From Pectinophora gossypiella (Eukaryota; Arthropoda; Insecta; Lepidoptera; Gelechiidae): 64,000 nt of DNA. This document shows positions 29,163 to 39,062 of this stretch, piece after piece. A program made the position numbers and the translations under genes. Below the pieces are notes generated by a model. That model was given only the letters and a program-made list of their open reading frames with translations. It was not told the DNA's origin and ran no database searches. The stretch is from the NCBI RefSeq assembly GCF_024362695.1, contig NC_065429.1, positions 4,062,501-4,126,500 of the forward strand, written 5' to 3'. Position 1 is the stretch's first letter, and every line of letters begins with the position of its first letter.

Positions 29163-29334
29163 ACGTGTTTTAAAAATGTGCCCAATCGTAAAGTAAAAGG
29201 CCAATGAAGGACTTCACGGCTACATTCGCTAGTAGAAATACAGATGGCGCTGATTTGTATGTAGGAGTTATCTCCAACGTGATAATACCTAATTTCTCAT
29301 AACTCTGTTACGTAATTGAGTAGTTTCCGAGGTC

Positions 29335-29758
29335 AAAGATAAGTTATGGAATTCTGATTACTAAATAAAGACGGATATAAAGATGACAGAGGAGATGAAG
29401 ATGGCAGAGGACAGGAGTCCTAGTATGGCTTTGTAATAGACTACTCTGGGCGCCATCCCACTCGCGTCAGACAGAGTACTGCGGGGCGGAAGGCAAGAGG
29501 GAAACCACTGCCCTATTTTTCCCTAAAAAAGTAGCATGGAGAGTATTTTACAGAAATGCTGCACCGACAAGAGCGTGGCTCTTAAATTGATGATGATGAT
29601 AAAGATGACAAAAAACAATTTATTTTTTCTATTTAACTTATTAATGAATTTTATAAAGAAAAATGTAATAATAACTGCGACAATTTGTCTTTTTTTTTCT
29701 ATGACGTCACAGGTTGCTTTTTCATACAAGTTCCATAGTAATTTCGTGTTTTGACAAA
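29335..29758 (-). repeat. Rep11 copy, interrupted by Rep10
   Basis: Minus-strand Rep11 (left words GGAATTCTGATTACTAAATA, right words TTTCATACAAGTTCCATAGT) split by the Rep10 insertion at 29389. The two overlapping 68-72 residue ORFs here are shadows. Confidence 0.82.
29389..29598 (+). mobile_element. Rep10 insertion with 12-bp target duplication
   Basis: ATAAAGATGACA occurs at 29377-29388 and 29599-29610. The element has the Rep10 body and GATGATGAT tail, with a local extra segment (GAGTATTTTACAG) near 29539. Confidence 0.92.
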
Positions 29759-30277
29759 TAAATAAAAGTAATTTTATAAAGTCCGTTATTAAGACACTAT
29801 TTTTGTGTAATAGGTAAAGGTTCCGTAATATTTAATTCCTACAAAATAATACTGTTTTTCGCTACCGTCGTTTTTCATTTTCTGTAATTTTTTTTACTTA
29901 TAAATAAGCTAAGCTTTATAGCAATTTTGGATTTTCATGGCAGTGCACTATATTTCTATATCTTTTTTATTTATTTAGGGATTCTCCAATAACCACGTGA
30001 CACTCGCAAACAACTTGCGCTTGTGCTTAATGGACGACCCCTGAACGCACAATAAATGAGATTCGTTATAATAGATTCTCAATTTACTTATAAAATAATA
30101 TTATTTATTCATAATTATGGTTATCTATCCCTATTTACCACACCCCGGACACTACATACAAAACGCCTCGTTTTACACAGACACTACACATTGACGGTAT
30201 CGTACACGCGCATCTGTGTGTGTGACGTCTGACGCCATACGATTGAAGACTAAAGTAAGACCGAGGGGGTGAGGCAA
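29759..30277. other. No feature recognised
   Basis: AT-rich, then a mixed stretch with CACTACATACAAAACGCCTC. No exon or repeat was recognised. Confidence 0.4.
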
Positions 30278-30345
30278 GCGTAGCTCAGCCGCTGGTGGGG
30301 AGCGGAGAGTTGCCGTTCTATAGTATTATTCCTTATGCTATTTAC
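30278..30345 (+). repeat. Rep3 fragment
   Basis: CGTAGCTCAGCCGCTGGTGG, GGAGCGGAGAGTTGCCGTTC, TATAGTATTATTCCTTAT: the uninterrupted form of the site hit by SINE-5S at 14607. Confidence 0.8.
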
Positions 30346-30597
30346 TACATTTTGTAGACGTGAGTTATTGTAAAATTGCCTCGGGTGAAGTTCACCACAT
30401 GGCCGAACAGATGGCAGCCTGTGCCAAGTTTTAGGACTAATAATTTTTTTAAAGTTTTGCTTTTATTTAATTTTATATATTTATAGCACACACCCGTCCC
30501 TAGGAAAACACACAAAGAGAAAATTAACTATAAACGTTTGACTTGGACGCGACTTGAAGCTTGATTCTTGACAAGCGTGGATGAGCGTCCGTTGGGC

Positions 30598-30757
30598 TTA
30601 AAAAGGCCACATTAAAGCATTTCATCACAAAAAGAATGAAATATTGCTTTTCGACATTTGCACATATAAAGCGCGCAGTTTCAACAACAAAGTTGCTTAT
30701 TTTTTAGATGAATTGCTTCAATGTGGTTTTTTTAATCCCCCTGACGGTCCCGAGCGT
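30598..30757. mobile_element. MITE-19, inverted-repeat element
   Basis: Ends TTAAAAAGGCCACATTAAAG and CTTCAATGTGGTTTTTTTAA form imperfect inverted repeats of about 22 bp, with inner GCTTTT/AAAGC words. It is about 160 bp without coding capacity. A related piece lies at 6490-6570. Confidence 0.7.
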
Positions 30758-30772
30758 CAGGATTCAGGATAA

Positions 30773-30844
30773 GGACCCGGCGGTGTAATGGTTAACACGC
30801 GAGCACTTTAACAAGAGCTGCGGGTACAAATCCCGTCCGAGTCC
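30773..30844 (+). tRNA. tRNA-like gene or pseudogene with T-run terminator
   Basis: 72 nt beginning GGACCCG and ending CGAGTCC pair 6 of 7 in an acceptor stem. A D-arm-like GTGTAATGGTTAACAC and a T arm GCGGG-TACAAAT-CCCGT are present, and a run of seven T follows directly. The anticodon arm is poor, and the T loop starts TAC rather than TTC. It could be a decayed tRNA or an isolated SINE head; no isotype can be assigned. Confidence 0.4.
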
Positions 30845-30845
30845 T

Positions 30846-31349
30846 TTTTTTGTTAGTTAATGAATGAATTTTCTCTTTGTAATATAATTTGAATATGACT
30901 TATAATTACACTTGTGACCATTTGTAATAATTTCTGCTAACAGTAAATTCATATAAAAGGTTTAAATATTAAAGTAAAACATAATTATATATGCCTAACC
31001 TAATTGAGTATTAAAAAGTATAAAAATTTCTTTGACTTGTCTATGACCTATGACTAAGTGCACTTTTTTCTTTTTTAACTGGAAGTCAATTTCAGTCTAT
31101 GGTTTATAATCGTCAATATGGCGTATTCTCGTATTACAAGCCTTTCTTTACAGGATTGCGACGATTTAGAAACTTGATTTTTTTACAGCTTCAAGGGACC
31201 GAAGATATAGGTATTAGATGTAAATATCAACTTGATACCTATGCGCTTTTCCAAAAAAAGGGTCTTGACAGACATACAGACCGACAACGAAATTATCCTA
31301 TAAGGGTTCCATTTCTCCTTTTGAGGTTCGAAACCCTAAAATGACGTTT
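30846..31349 (+). repeat. Rep18, dispersed-repeat-like
   Basis: The part 31080-31345 ends CCTATAAGGGTTCCATTTCT, CCTTTTGAGGTTCGAAACCC, a block that resembles a widespread moth repeat; only one copy is present here. The 81-residue ORF on it is not considered a gene. Confidence 0.4.
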
Positions 31350-31351
31350 GA

Positions 31352-31572
31352 CGGTTTTAGTGACATTGTAACGCGTACTGAGGGGGATGATTCAGATTAT
31401 TCTGAGTTGATCAGTGGAATTTCCTGTCGGTAAAATCATGACATTATAGTGTTTTTTTTTATCATTTTCAGTTCCTTTTTGCGAAGGAAAATTCCACTTG
31501 ATATCAACTCAGAATCATAGTCTGAATCATCCCTCAAAATTTTCGTTATGACGTCACTAACACCCTGTATAG
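31352..31572. mobile_element. IR9, near-complete palindromic copy
   Basis: Left arm TTAGTGACATTGTAACGCG, GGGGGATGATTCAGATTATT. Right arm AATCATCCCTCAAAATTTTC, GTTATGACGTCACTAACACC. The arms are complementary over about 95 bp around a T-rich centre, and the end CCTGTAT is shared with other copies. Confidence 0.85.
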
Positions 31573-32646
31573 GATACTGCGTTATTTCAGATAACGACCA
31601 CGTCCCGAATCCATGTCCCTTGCAGTACCCATGGTATAAGAAAAAGAAAAAAAAGAAAAAGAAGAAGTGAAAGATTTACTTTTTATATATCTGACAAGTA
31701 ATAGTAATTCAACTTACGTCACCCGTCACTCTCTCACAGTACTGCACAGAAAGAGACAGATGATGTCTGTCGCGGCGAGAAAGAGTCGCGTGCTTACGGT
31801 GCTAAGCCCGCTGGTATGCTCAATCCTATGACAAGCCGCCATTGCTAGCCCGTTGATGACGTAGGTGTTACCATTAAATGGTATCTCCAACATTCCAAGG
31901 ACGTAAATTTTATTATTGACAATAAGTGAATTACTGACTCATGTATTTAATTACTATTACTTGTCACATATATATATTATAAAAAGTAAATCTTTTACTA
32001 AAAGTTCAAAATTTCCTTGCAAAGTGAATATAAAAATTAAAAAAATATTGGTCGTCGGTAATTTATTTTTTACGAAATGGCAACGCAGAGTGGGATGACG
32101 TCAGCTGGGCTAACCTTGAAATGTTAGCTGTCACTTTTGAGCATACCTGTAGGCACGGTAACTGCGCCGGCGCGAATTATATCGAGGCCTTCGACCAATA
32201 GCCGTTTGACGTCCATCTACGTAGATAGCATTCGTATCGTTTATTGATCAGAGTGCTCAATAAATTTTTATTGTCATGTAGACTCGGTTGGTTTTCTTAT
32301 ACCATGGCAGTACCTATATTATGTATGTATGATGTGATGAAATTATTGTCATGTTTATTTTTTAATTTTTAATGAGAATCTATGGCAATAGCCTCGCGAG
32401 TATAAAAATATAAAAAATACATTGGGGAAGTCACAGGGTTATGATCGAATAATAATTTTGGAACTCTAAAGGTAAAAAAGCAGATTCGTTCGAAGAAATG
32501 AAATTTATATAAACATAGCATCACGCCTATAGCCCCAAAAGGGTAGGAGAGGTGTACAATACATACAACCAACCAACCATTCGCCATTTATGTTTATTAT
32601 TATAAAACCTTCTAACATGGAATATAATTTACCCCGGTAGAGTTGA
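31573..32646. repeat. Rep15 and inverted repeat; rest unannotated
   Basis: Words at 31670-31710 (AAAGATTTACTTTTTATATA) return inverted at 31960-31998. The part 31815-31930 (CTCAATCCTATGACAAGCCG, CATTCCAAGGACGTAAATTT) matches 35486-35550 plus 35879-35955, where a SINE-A interrupts it. Beyond 32100 nothing was recognised. Confidence 0.6.
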
Positions 32647-32791
32647 ACGGTCACGAGTACTAATATGTATACACTTTGCAACCATGTCACTTTAACATTT
32701 TTGACAATTTAAATCGTAAGTCTCATTAAATGTCAAATATGATAGTGCGACATGGTTCTAAAGTGGGTACATGATATGGCTCATGACTGAA
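32647..32791 (-). mobile_element. MITE-TA copy
   Basis: CGGTCACGAGTACTAATATG to TATGGCTCATGACTG; diverged, with the TA duplications lost. Confidence 0.8.
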
Positions 32792-32942
32792 CATCCAAAA
32801 ACTGTCTCTGATGCATTATTCGGAGACTTACAGTATATAGGCTGTTTATGTATGTTGTATTTTATGTCAACAAAATTCCATTATTTCGAACGAATCGCCT
32901 CTCCTATAGCTATAAATGCGACCTTACAGTCAACCGCCACAA

Positions 32943-33085
32943 TCAAGCAAGACATATGAGCTGTTTTCCTTCGTCCATCTGGAACTGCACCTTGTCCGAG
33001 TTGGCTGCCTTGTCCGCTGTCTTCGAGAGCGCACTGGCGAGGAACACCAGCGCCACGCCCGTCGCCGTCACGAATAGGGCCCAGC
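32943..33085 (-). CDS. Lhfpl2: Lhfpl2-like coding exon 5 with stop
   Basis: Acceptor CGATTCCAG, then WALFVTATGVALVFLASALS (segment 4), a charged tail and the stop TGA at 32943-32945. The tail motif DEGKQLIC is typical of LHFPL2-type members. Confidence 0.9.
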
Positions 33086-36000
33086 CTGGAATCGAAAATA
33101 ATAACAATAACTAAAACTGGACTGGGGGGAGGTTAACTAATGGGGATTTAACACTGGGGGAGTTAACTAATGGGGGTGGGGGGTAACTAATAGGGGGGAG
33201 GGGTAAACTAATAAAGGGTGATGTAGGGGGTTTTCAAACTAATAAAACATTGTTATTATTAAACATTGTTTGAGGTTTACGCGGGTTTATCATCATAAAA
33301 ACTCTCATCATCCCGATATTTAAGTCGTCCCGCGATCTTGGCACTTGCAACAGTGTTGAAATATCGGAAGTCTCATAACCCTGATAAGGACGCGGTAAGA
33401 ACCCGGTATTATGTTTTTTTATTATAATAAAAACCGCGTAAACCTCAAAAATGTTTAATAATAACAATGTTTTATTAGTTTAAATCTCTTCACACCCCCT
33501 TTATTAATTTACCCCTCCCCCCATTAGTTAACCCCCCAGTCCTATTAGTTTACCTCCCCTTCATTAGTTTCAACCCCCACCTATTTAGTTAAACCTGACA
33601 GAGGGATTGTCCTTTCTGGCATGATGGACAGTTATTTTGTGCGATGGTGATCACTTATCACCATAAGGTTTATCATATCCATCTTGGGATTTCTTCAACA
33701 GAGGCTGAGAGTTGTCTTCGATTGCTTGTGGCCCTGCCCACCCCGTTAGGAACGCGCGTGTGTATGTTGACAGCACACGTGAATTCTGTCGCGTTATTGG
33801 CCAATATGTAACTTTGGGAGGGTTTTTAAATTTCTGTATAAAATTGACGTATGTTCCATAAATTGTATGCCTGTCGATAAATAAATAAATAAATGAATGA
33901 ATAAACGAATGGACGAACGAACGATCGAATGAATGAATGAATGAATGAGTGAAATGTTATATTACCTATAGAACAGTCTCCGGGTATGTAAGGCTCAGAG
34001 TACTCGCCACACATTCGCTTGACACGCTGAGATCCCCACCCCCACGGGTACAGGAGCAACCCTAGCACGCCGAATAGACCTGCAGGGGGAGAAAGGGAGT
34101 AAGAAAAAAAAACAAATATTCGGCAAAAATAAATTAACATAAACATAAATTAGCAAATGAAATTCCATAGTCGTTGCTTACCCCGGTGGGAAATAAGCGT
34201 GAGTTTATGTATGTATGTGTATAAATTACCATTGGCCCCGATTCCTGCAGACACCTAATTTTATTTTAAGTTATTCCCGTCAGTTTTTTATCCACCAAAA
34301 AGGAAAGGAAAGGGAGATTGACAACTGTTAATTATAAAATAAATTAATAACCCTGGCGACTATATAAGCAAACTGTTAACTTAATTTTGTTGGTTTATTG
34401 GCCACTTTATATTTTTTCTAAAATTGACGTGTGTTCCATAAGTTTATGCCTATCGATTACCCGTCCCTTTCCTTCTCGGCGGATAAGAAAATTACATACA
34501 TACATAAACTCACGCCTATTTCCCACCGGGGTAAGCAGTTACTATAGAATTCCATTTGCTTCGATGCTGACACACTTCTCTTGCTTCCTCCACATTCATC
34601 AATCGCTTCATACACGCACGCCGGTTCAGAGTAGATCGTATTGAACCTTTTCTAAGGACATCTGCAATTTAGTCATCGTAAGTCCTCGGTCTTCCTCTGC
34701 CAGCCCTACCATCAACTTTCGCTTTATATACCGCTTTTGCAATTCTATTATCCTTCATCCGCTCTACGTGTCCAAACCAACCTAACATTCCCTTCTCAAT
34801 CCTAGTCACTATATCGTCTTTTACACCACATCTCTGTCTTATCACACTGTTTCTCACTCTATCACTCAATATAAGAAAATTACAGATGTAACTTAAAATA
34901 AAAATTATATGGTGTGTACGGTCACGAGCATTAATATGTATACACTTTGGTACCATGTCACATTAACTTTTTTGACAAATTGAACTGTAAGTCTCACTAA
35001 ATGACAAATATGTTAGTGCGACAGAGTCCTAAAGTGAGTACATTATATTGCTCATGACTGTACAGGAATCAGCAAAAAATATTAAGTGTAAGTATATGTG
35101 TACATTATTGAAGTTAATATGCAAGAGTGCTTGAGAATATTTGCTCTGCTCACCTCCCAAAGCCTGCGTGGCTCCAGCCAGCGATATGACGCTCTTCTTG
35201 AAGACAGCCTGCACACAACACGCCATCACGCCGCCCAGGACTGTCGCGAACTGAATCGCTGCACCTAAAACCATTGGTGTAAATCATGGTATAGGAAAAC
35301 CAGGTCATCATCATCAGCCCATTAACGTCCCCACTGCTGGGGCACGGGCCTTCCCTACGGATGGATAGGGAGATCGGGCCTTAAACCATCACGCGGGCCC
35401 AGTGCGGATTGATGGTTATTAACGACTGCTAATGCAGCCGGGACCAACGGTTTAACGTGCCTTCCGAAGCAAACCAGGTACTTATGCTCAACCCTATGAC
35501 AAGCCGCCGTGGCTACCCCTTGTGGTAAGCGTTACCAGTGTGTTACCATTCTTCTTCCATCGTGTAGGTTGTGAGGTGGAGTACCAACCTCATCAACCCT
35601 GGTGTCAGGGTTACTATTGAGCCGCCAAAGCCCCTGGCATGGCTCATGTAACAACTACTTGCTTACATCAGTAAGTAGCAACTGGGACCAACTGCTTAAC
35701 GTGCCTTACGAAGCACGGATCATCTTACTTTTGGTCAATCTGGTGATCAGCCAGTAATGTCGTAACCAAAGTAGGGCCCACAAAGTAATTTTTTTTATAT
35801 GTTCCCACCGGGAATCGAACCCGGGACCTCCGGGTCGTGAGCCCAGCGCTCAACCACTGGACCACAGAGGTCCACGTCGTGTGTTACCATTAAATTAGTA
35901 TCACCTACATTCCAAGGACGTAAATTTTATTATTGAAAATTAAGTGAATTTACTGACTAATCTGAAATATTATGCTTGAATGTATGAATAGTTCATATTC

Positions 36001-37788
36001 ATAGATTCATACTTACAGAGTGATAAGAAGAACATAGCAGCCTTCCAAGGGGTGGGGTAGACCGTGGCGTCCGTAGCCAGACCGTAGAAGGAGAATGATG
36101 CACAGTTGTTCGGATCTCTTTCCATACGAATGCATCTGGAACGCAAATGAATTTCATTACATAGATAAAATAATTTATTGAGCACAATGGACACAAGATA
36201 CAGATAGGCACAACAGTCGGCCTTATTACTCATGTAGCAATTTCTTCCAGGCAACCTTTGGGTACAGGAAAATTTTGTACAATATAATAGTAGTAGCGGG
36301 TTTGTGCATTCTAAAATAAAAACAATTAAAAGTATTACCTATTTGGGATATCTGCATTAAACTATACATACATAAACTCACGCCCGTAATCCCTAATGGG
36401 GTGGGCAGAGCCACAAGTAATCAAAGACAACTTGCAGCCACTGTTGATACGATGTCGTAAGCTGGACATGAAAAACCTTATGGTGATAAGGGATCAGCCT
36501 ATCGCCCATAACATAAACTAAACTAAACTGCATTAAACTATCTCATATATAAATGTATATATTATGAAAGTAATAACTCAGATAAATAAAATATTGGCAT
36601 ACCTATAATATATACAGGGTTTAAGTGACATTGTAACAATAATACTAAGGGGGATGGTTAAGGCTGTGATTCAGAGTTAATATCAAGTGCGATTTCCCAT
36701 TGCAAAAAAAAACAAATACAAATCTGTACAACACCATCTATATTGATTTCGGTGAACATAGCCTGCAAAGTCTCCCAGTGATTTGTTTTTATTAAATTTT
36801 AAGTAAGGAAATAGGTAATTTATTTAATTAACTAGGTTTTCCTTTTAAACAATAAATGTATTTTTGTAATACTACTTACTTGTATGACTAAGTAGGTTAT
36901 ATCTAGGAGCAGGTCGCAACCATGTACCTACACAAGCACTAATTTTATTGAGGAATTTCATGGAGAGTTGAAGTTGTATACTAAGAACTCTAGTTTGGAT
37001 AAATAATTATGTTTAAAATATAATTATAAAAATGATTCTTCTATATTCCTGATAATTTATTTAATTACAGTATTAACATTACAATTATTTATTACAATTC
37101 TTTACAAAAAAATATAATTTTATTTTATTTACATTTTTAAAATTAAAATTATACAATTTAAAATGAACAATTTAAGACTACGCATTTTACTTTCTAAATT
37201 ATAAAAAATGGTATCAACAGTGGCTTAAGTTAAATTACAGCTGGGATTTTATCAAATCCAATCAAATATTCTTTATTGCACACACATACATGAAACATAT
37301 TAAATCAATTTCTTGCAAGCCACCAAAGACAGGAAGTATTTATTTTTATAAGTATGGATGTAGCATAAATTTTATTTATTATTAAAAAATATTTTAGTTT
37401 TAGAATAAATTACATCATACAATAAGAATTTATTTGCTGTAGGTATAATACAAACTAATAGGAAATGCCTTTTATGACAATAAAAGGTTAGGTACCGAAC
37501 TTTTCATAATTTGATTTTGAATGTAAATTAGGTCAAACCTACCCATTGTTAGGACAATTTCAATACTTTTATGGACCTAAAAGTTTCAAATTTTCACAAA
37601 AATATTACTTACCTATTATAAATTCCGACACTTGGGATGTAAAAGGTTGTCTTATTATTCTCGTTTAATACTACTGGTTGCGCCAAAAGCCATTTCGGCG
37701 TCATTATACCGGTCAAAATGAACATAAATGCAACCAAACTCAGCAGGAGCCATACTAGACTTCTACCAGTTATTATAACGTAACACAT
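32943..37788 (-). CDS. Lhfpl2: LHFPL2-like tetraspan membrane protein gene (5 coding exons)
   Basis: Five minus-strand exons (37613-37788, 36017-36135, 35154-35264, 33966-34079, 32943-33085; 176, 119, 111, 114 and 143 nt) join with matching phases to 663 nt, 220 residues plus TGA. All introns are GT-AG. The product starts MCYVIITGRSLVWLLL, and exon 1 ends PSVGIYN. Later motifs are RCIRMERDPNNC, QAVFKKSVISLAG, LYPWGWGSQRVKRMCG, PGDCSIGWA and a C-terminal SDKVQFQMDEGKQLICL. Four hydrophobic passes are visible at about residues 10-30, 88-115, 120-145 and 173-195, with an NKT glycosylation sequon in the first loop. This order and the C-terminal motif are those of the LHFPL family, closest in my recollection to LHFPL2. 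The exact molecular role of LHFPL2 in insects is not established here. Introns are filled with repeats; flanking UTR exons are listed separately. Confidence 0.9.
33114..33596. mobile_element. Foldback-like palindrome with G-rich/C-rich tandem arms in Lhfpl2 intron
   Basis: The left arm (33121-33290) has repeated GGGGGTAACTAATAG-type units followed by AATAAAACATTGTTATTATT, AAACATTGTTTGAGGTTTAC and GCG. The right arm (33431-33596) is the approximate reverse complement, with CGCGTAAACCTCAAAAATGT, AATAACAATGTTTTATTAGT and C-rich units. Arms of about 165 bp surround a 140-bp centre. Tandem units within long inverted arms resemble foldback elements. Confidence 0.8.
33596..33772 (+). repeat. Rep6 copy in Lhfpl2 intron
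   Basis: CTGACAGAGGGATTGTCCTT, GATCACTTATCACCATAAGG, AGGAACGCGCGTGTGTATG. Confidence 0.8.
33873..33955. repeat. AAAT/GAAT microsatellite
   Basis: (AAAT)n passing into (GAAT)n and (GAAC) variants. The minus ORF reading FIHSFIHSF is its translation. Confidence 0.9.
33966..34079 (-). CDS. Lhfpl2: Lhfpl2-like coding exon 4
   Basis: Acceptor CCCCCTGCAG, donor GTAATA. Encodes LLLYPWGW, RMCGEY and PGDCSI: the end of segment 3 and the second extracellular loop. Confidence 0.9.
34155..34220 (+). repeat. RTE LINE 3'-end fragment
   Basis: AAATTCCATAGTCGTTGCTT-like block (here AATGAAATTCCATAGTC), CCCGGTGGGAAATAAGCGTG, AGTTTATGTATGTATG. Confidence 0.8.
34497..34870 (-). mobile_element. RTE-type LINE, 5'-truncated copy with 14-bp target duplication
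   Basis: 374 bp of minus-strand LINE 3' end with ATAAGAAAATTACA at 34483-34496 and 34871-34884. The minus frame 34669-34870 encodes SDRVRNSVIRQRCGVKDD, GWFGHVERMKDNR and GRAGRGRPRTYDD, the C-terminus of an RTE-type reverse transcriptase. A 3' UTR and GTATGTATG end follow. The catalytic RT is absent. Confidence 0.92.
34919..35060 (-). mobile_element. MITE-TA, complete copy nested in FB5
   Basis: CGGTCACGAGCATTAATATG to TATTGCTCATGACTG, 142 bp, TA at 34917-34918 and 35061-35062. FB5 resumes directly after. Confidence 0.92.
35154..35264 (-). CDS. Lhfpl2: Lhfpl2-like coding exon 3
   Basis: Acceptor GGTTTTAG, donor GTGAGC. Encodes the rest of membrane segment 2, the short cytoplasmic loop (QAVFKKSV) and the start of segment 3. 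Confidence 0.9.
35306..35470 (-). mobile_element. SINE-5S, 5'-truncated, 9-bp target duplication
   Basis: Tail, body and part of the core only, bounded by AAACCAGGT at 35297-35305 and 35471-35479. The truncation point lies inside the shared core at CCTTCCGAAGC. Confidence 0.93.
35551..35878 (-). mobile_element. SINE-A, full length with 13-bp target duplication
   Basis: A 328-bp copy within Rep15 (35486-35550 and 35879-35955). GTGTGTTACCATT occurs at 35538-35550 and 35879-35891. It defines the unit length of the family. Confidence 0.94.
36017..36135 (-). CDS. Lhfpl2: Lhfpl2-like coding exon 2
   Basis: Acceptor GTTCCAG, donor GTAAGT. Encodes the cysteine-bearing first loop (RCIRMERDPNNC) and the start of membrane segment 2 (WKAAMFFLSL). 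It begins with a base completing an Arg codon from exon 1. Confidence 0.9.
36150..36262 (-). repeat. Rep12 3' end in Lhfpl2 intron
   Basis: AATAATTTATTGAGCACAAT, GTCGGCCTTATTACTCATGT, AGCAATTTCTTCCAGGCAAC. Confidence 0.75.
36363..36715. repeat. Rep6 (minus) and partial IR9
   Basis: The part 36363-36512 is Rep6 reversed (ACGCCCGTAATCCCTAATGG, GGGATCAGCCTATCGCCCAT). The part 36612-36715 carries the left IR9 arm (ACAGGGTTTAAGTGACATTG). Confidence 0.75.
36716..37612. other. AT-rich intron DNA
   Basis: A Rep12-like TTCTTTATTGCACACACATA tail word lies near 37270. The rest holds nothing recognisable. Confidence 0.45.
37613..37788 (-). CDS. Lhfpl2: Lhfpl2-like coding exon 1
   Basis: The ATG at 37786-37788 opens the family's conserved N-terminus (MCxVI.T.RSL.W). 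58 codons plus two bases to the donor GTAAGT at 37607-37612 (reversed). First membrane segment and start of the first extracellular loop. Confidence 0.9.
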
Positions 37789-39062
37789 GGTTGATAGGAG
37801 CTTTTATCAAAATAGGCGGAATCTTTAATTTACTCTGAACACTTTGAAACCACTTCTTACTAGTTTTCCTACTTATACGAAAAGAAAATAAATAAAAAAT
37901 CTACAGTCGTCCTAAACGACAACTCCCTCCTGTGATAAATTGTCAAAATGCATGATGTTCTTGTAGCAAGAATAGAGTTACGTTTACTAGAGAAAAAGAT
38001 AGGAGTCGAAATTTTACTTACGATAGACAGAGATAGATTTTTTGTGACGCTACTGGAACTCTATTGAGATTTTTTTTTAATCCTTCGCGAAAAGGAGGCA
38101 AGAGATACACCCGTAAAACCAGTAGGTCTGAGAACCTTGGTTTCCAGCCAAAAAATGAATGAATGGTCTGTTCAATCCATAGACATATAAGAGTATGGAC
38201 TGGAAATACCTACAAAAAAAACGTGCCACTTCGTCGCATAAAATGGCGGCCTTTACTAGGGCTGCAAGCTGTTTCAATACTAGGATTACCATACTCGTAC
38301 CTACTAGGTATAGCATCTTCTTCTTTGCGAGTCGATGGCGATCGATACTAAATTTTTGCTGACCAATAATAGGTATAGCATTATAATAATAAGTATTCAT
38401 AAGAGAACAGAAAGGGAAGGTAAAGGGTAATTAGGTGGTGTACTGTATTTTTCGCAAATTTTTCGTGTATGTTTTGTGTAAAACTTGTTCTTTTTGGTAT
38501 GTTGTGTGCAATAAAGTATATTTGTATTTGTAAAGGGTTTAGTCAAGATTTATCTAAGTAGTTTCCTTAACAACTCTATAACATTGATTACATTCTTTAT
38601 TGCGCACAATTCGAATCCACCTGGAGTGTATAATGAAACATAAATTATAACGTAAATCTGTTTATTAGTAAGTATTAATTTCACACATTATTTATTATGT
38701 AACTACATTATATTTACAATAAATACAAATCTAAACAGTGTCAATTTGTTTAGAAATTGTCTTTGTGATACCCTGTCACATTGCATAGTCATAGTCATTT
38801 ATTAATAATAAAATATATAATTAATATATTATTATTATTATTTATTATTATTATTATTATTTTTTATTTTATTATTATTTTTTTTTTTGTTTTCATATAT
38901 AATTATTATACGCTTTCGGAGGAAGAAAATGTAAAGTTAAAGCAAACTTTCTTATTTCTTGGGAATACTTCTTTGGCAAAGGTAAACCTTGAAATTTGTT
39001 TACCTGCCTTTTCAAAAAGTCTTGCGGTCCTGCCAATTCTTCCATCAATACACTTTGCCCTT
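37789..39062. other. 5' UTR intron of the Lhfpl2-like gene, mostly AT-rich
   Basis: Contains a Rep12-like 3' end at 38490-38536 (GTGCAATAAAGTATATTTG) and a T/A microsatellite at 38800-38900. A 107-residue minus ORF at 38077-38400 has no recognised domain. Confidence 0.45.

Larger units (their letters stand above)
34226..35075 (+). mobile_element. FB5 inverted-repeat element, interrupted by an RTE LINE end and a MITE-TA
   Basis: Left end GGCCCCGATTCCTGCAGACA, CTAATTTTATTTTAAGTTAT. Inner right part CCGTCCCTTTCCTTCTCGGC. The right end resumes at 34885 (GATGTAACTTAAAATAAA) and finishes at 35063-35073 (CAGGAATCAGC) after the MITE-TA. Compare the uninterrupted copy at 40989-41371. Confidence 0.85.

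Noticed and set aside
33826..34146. 106-residue minus ORF as an independent gene
   Set aside because: Its middle is coding exon 4 of the Lhfpl2-like gene; the ends are intron and microsatellite read-through.
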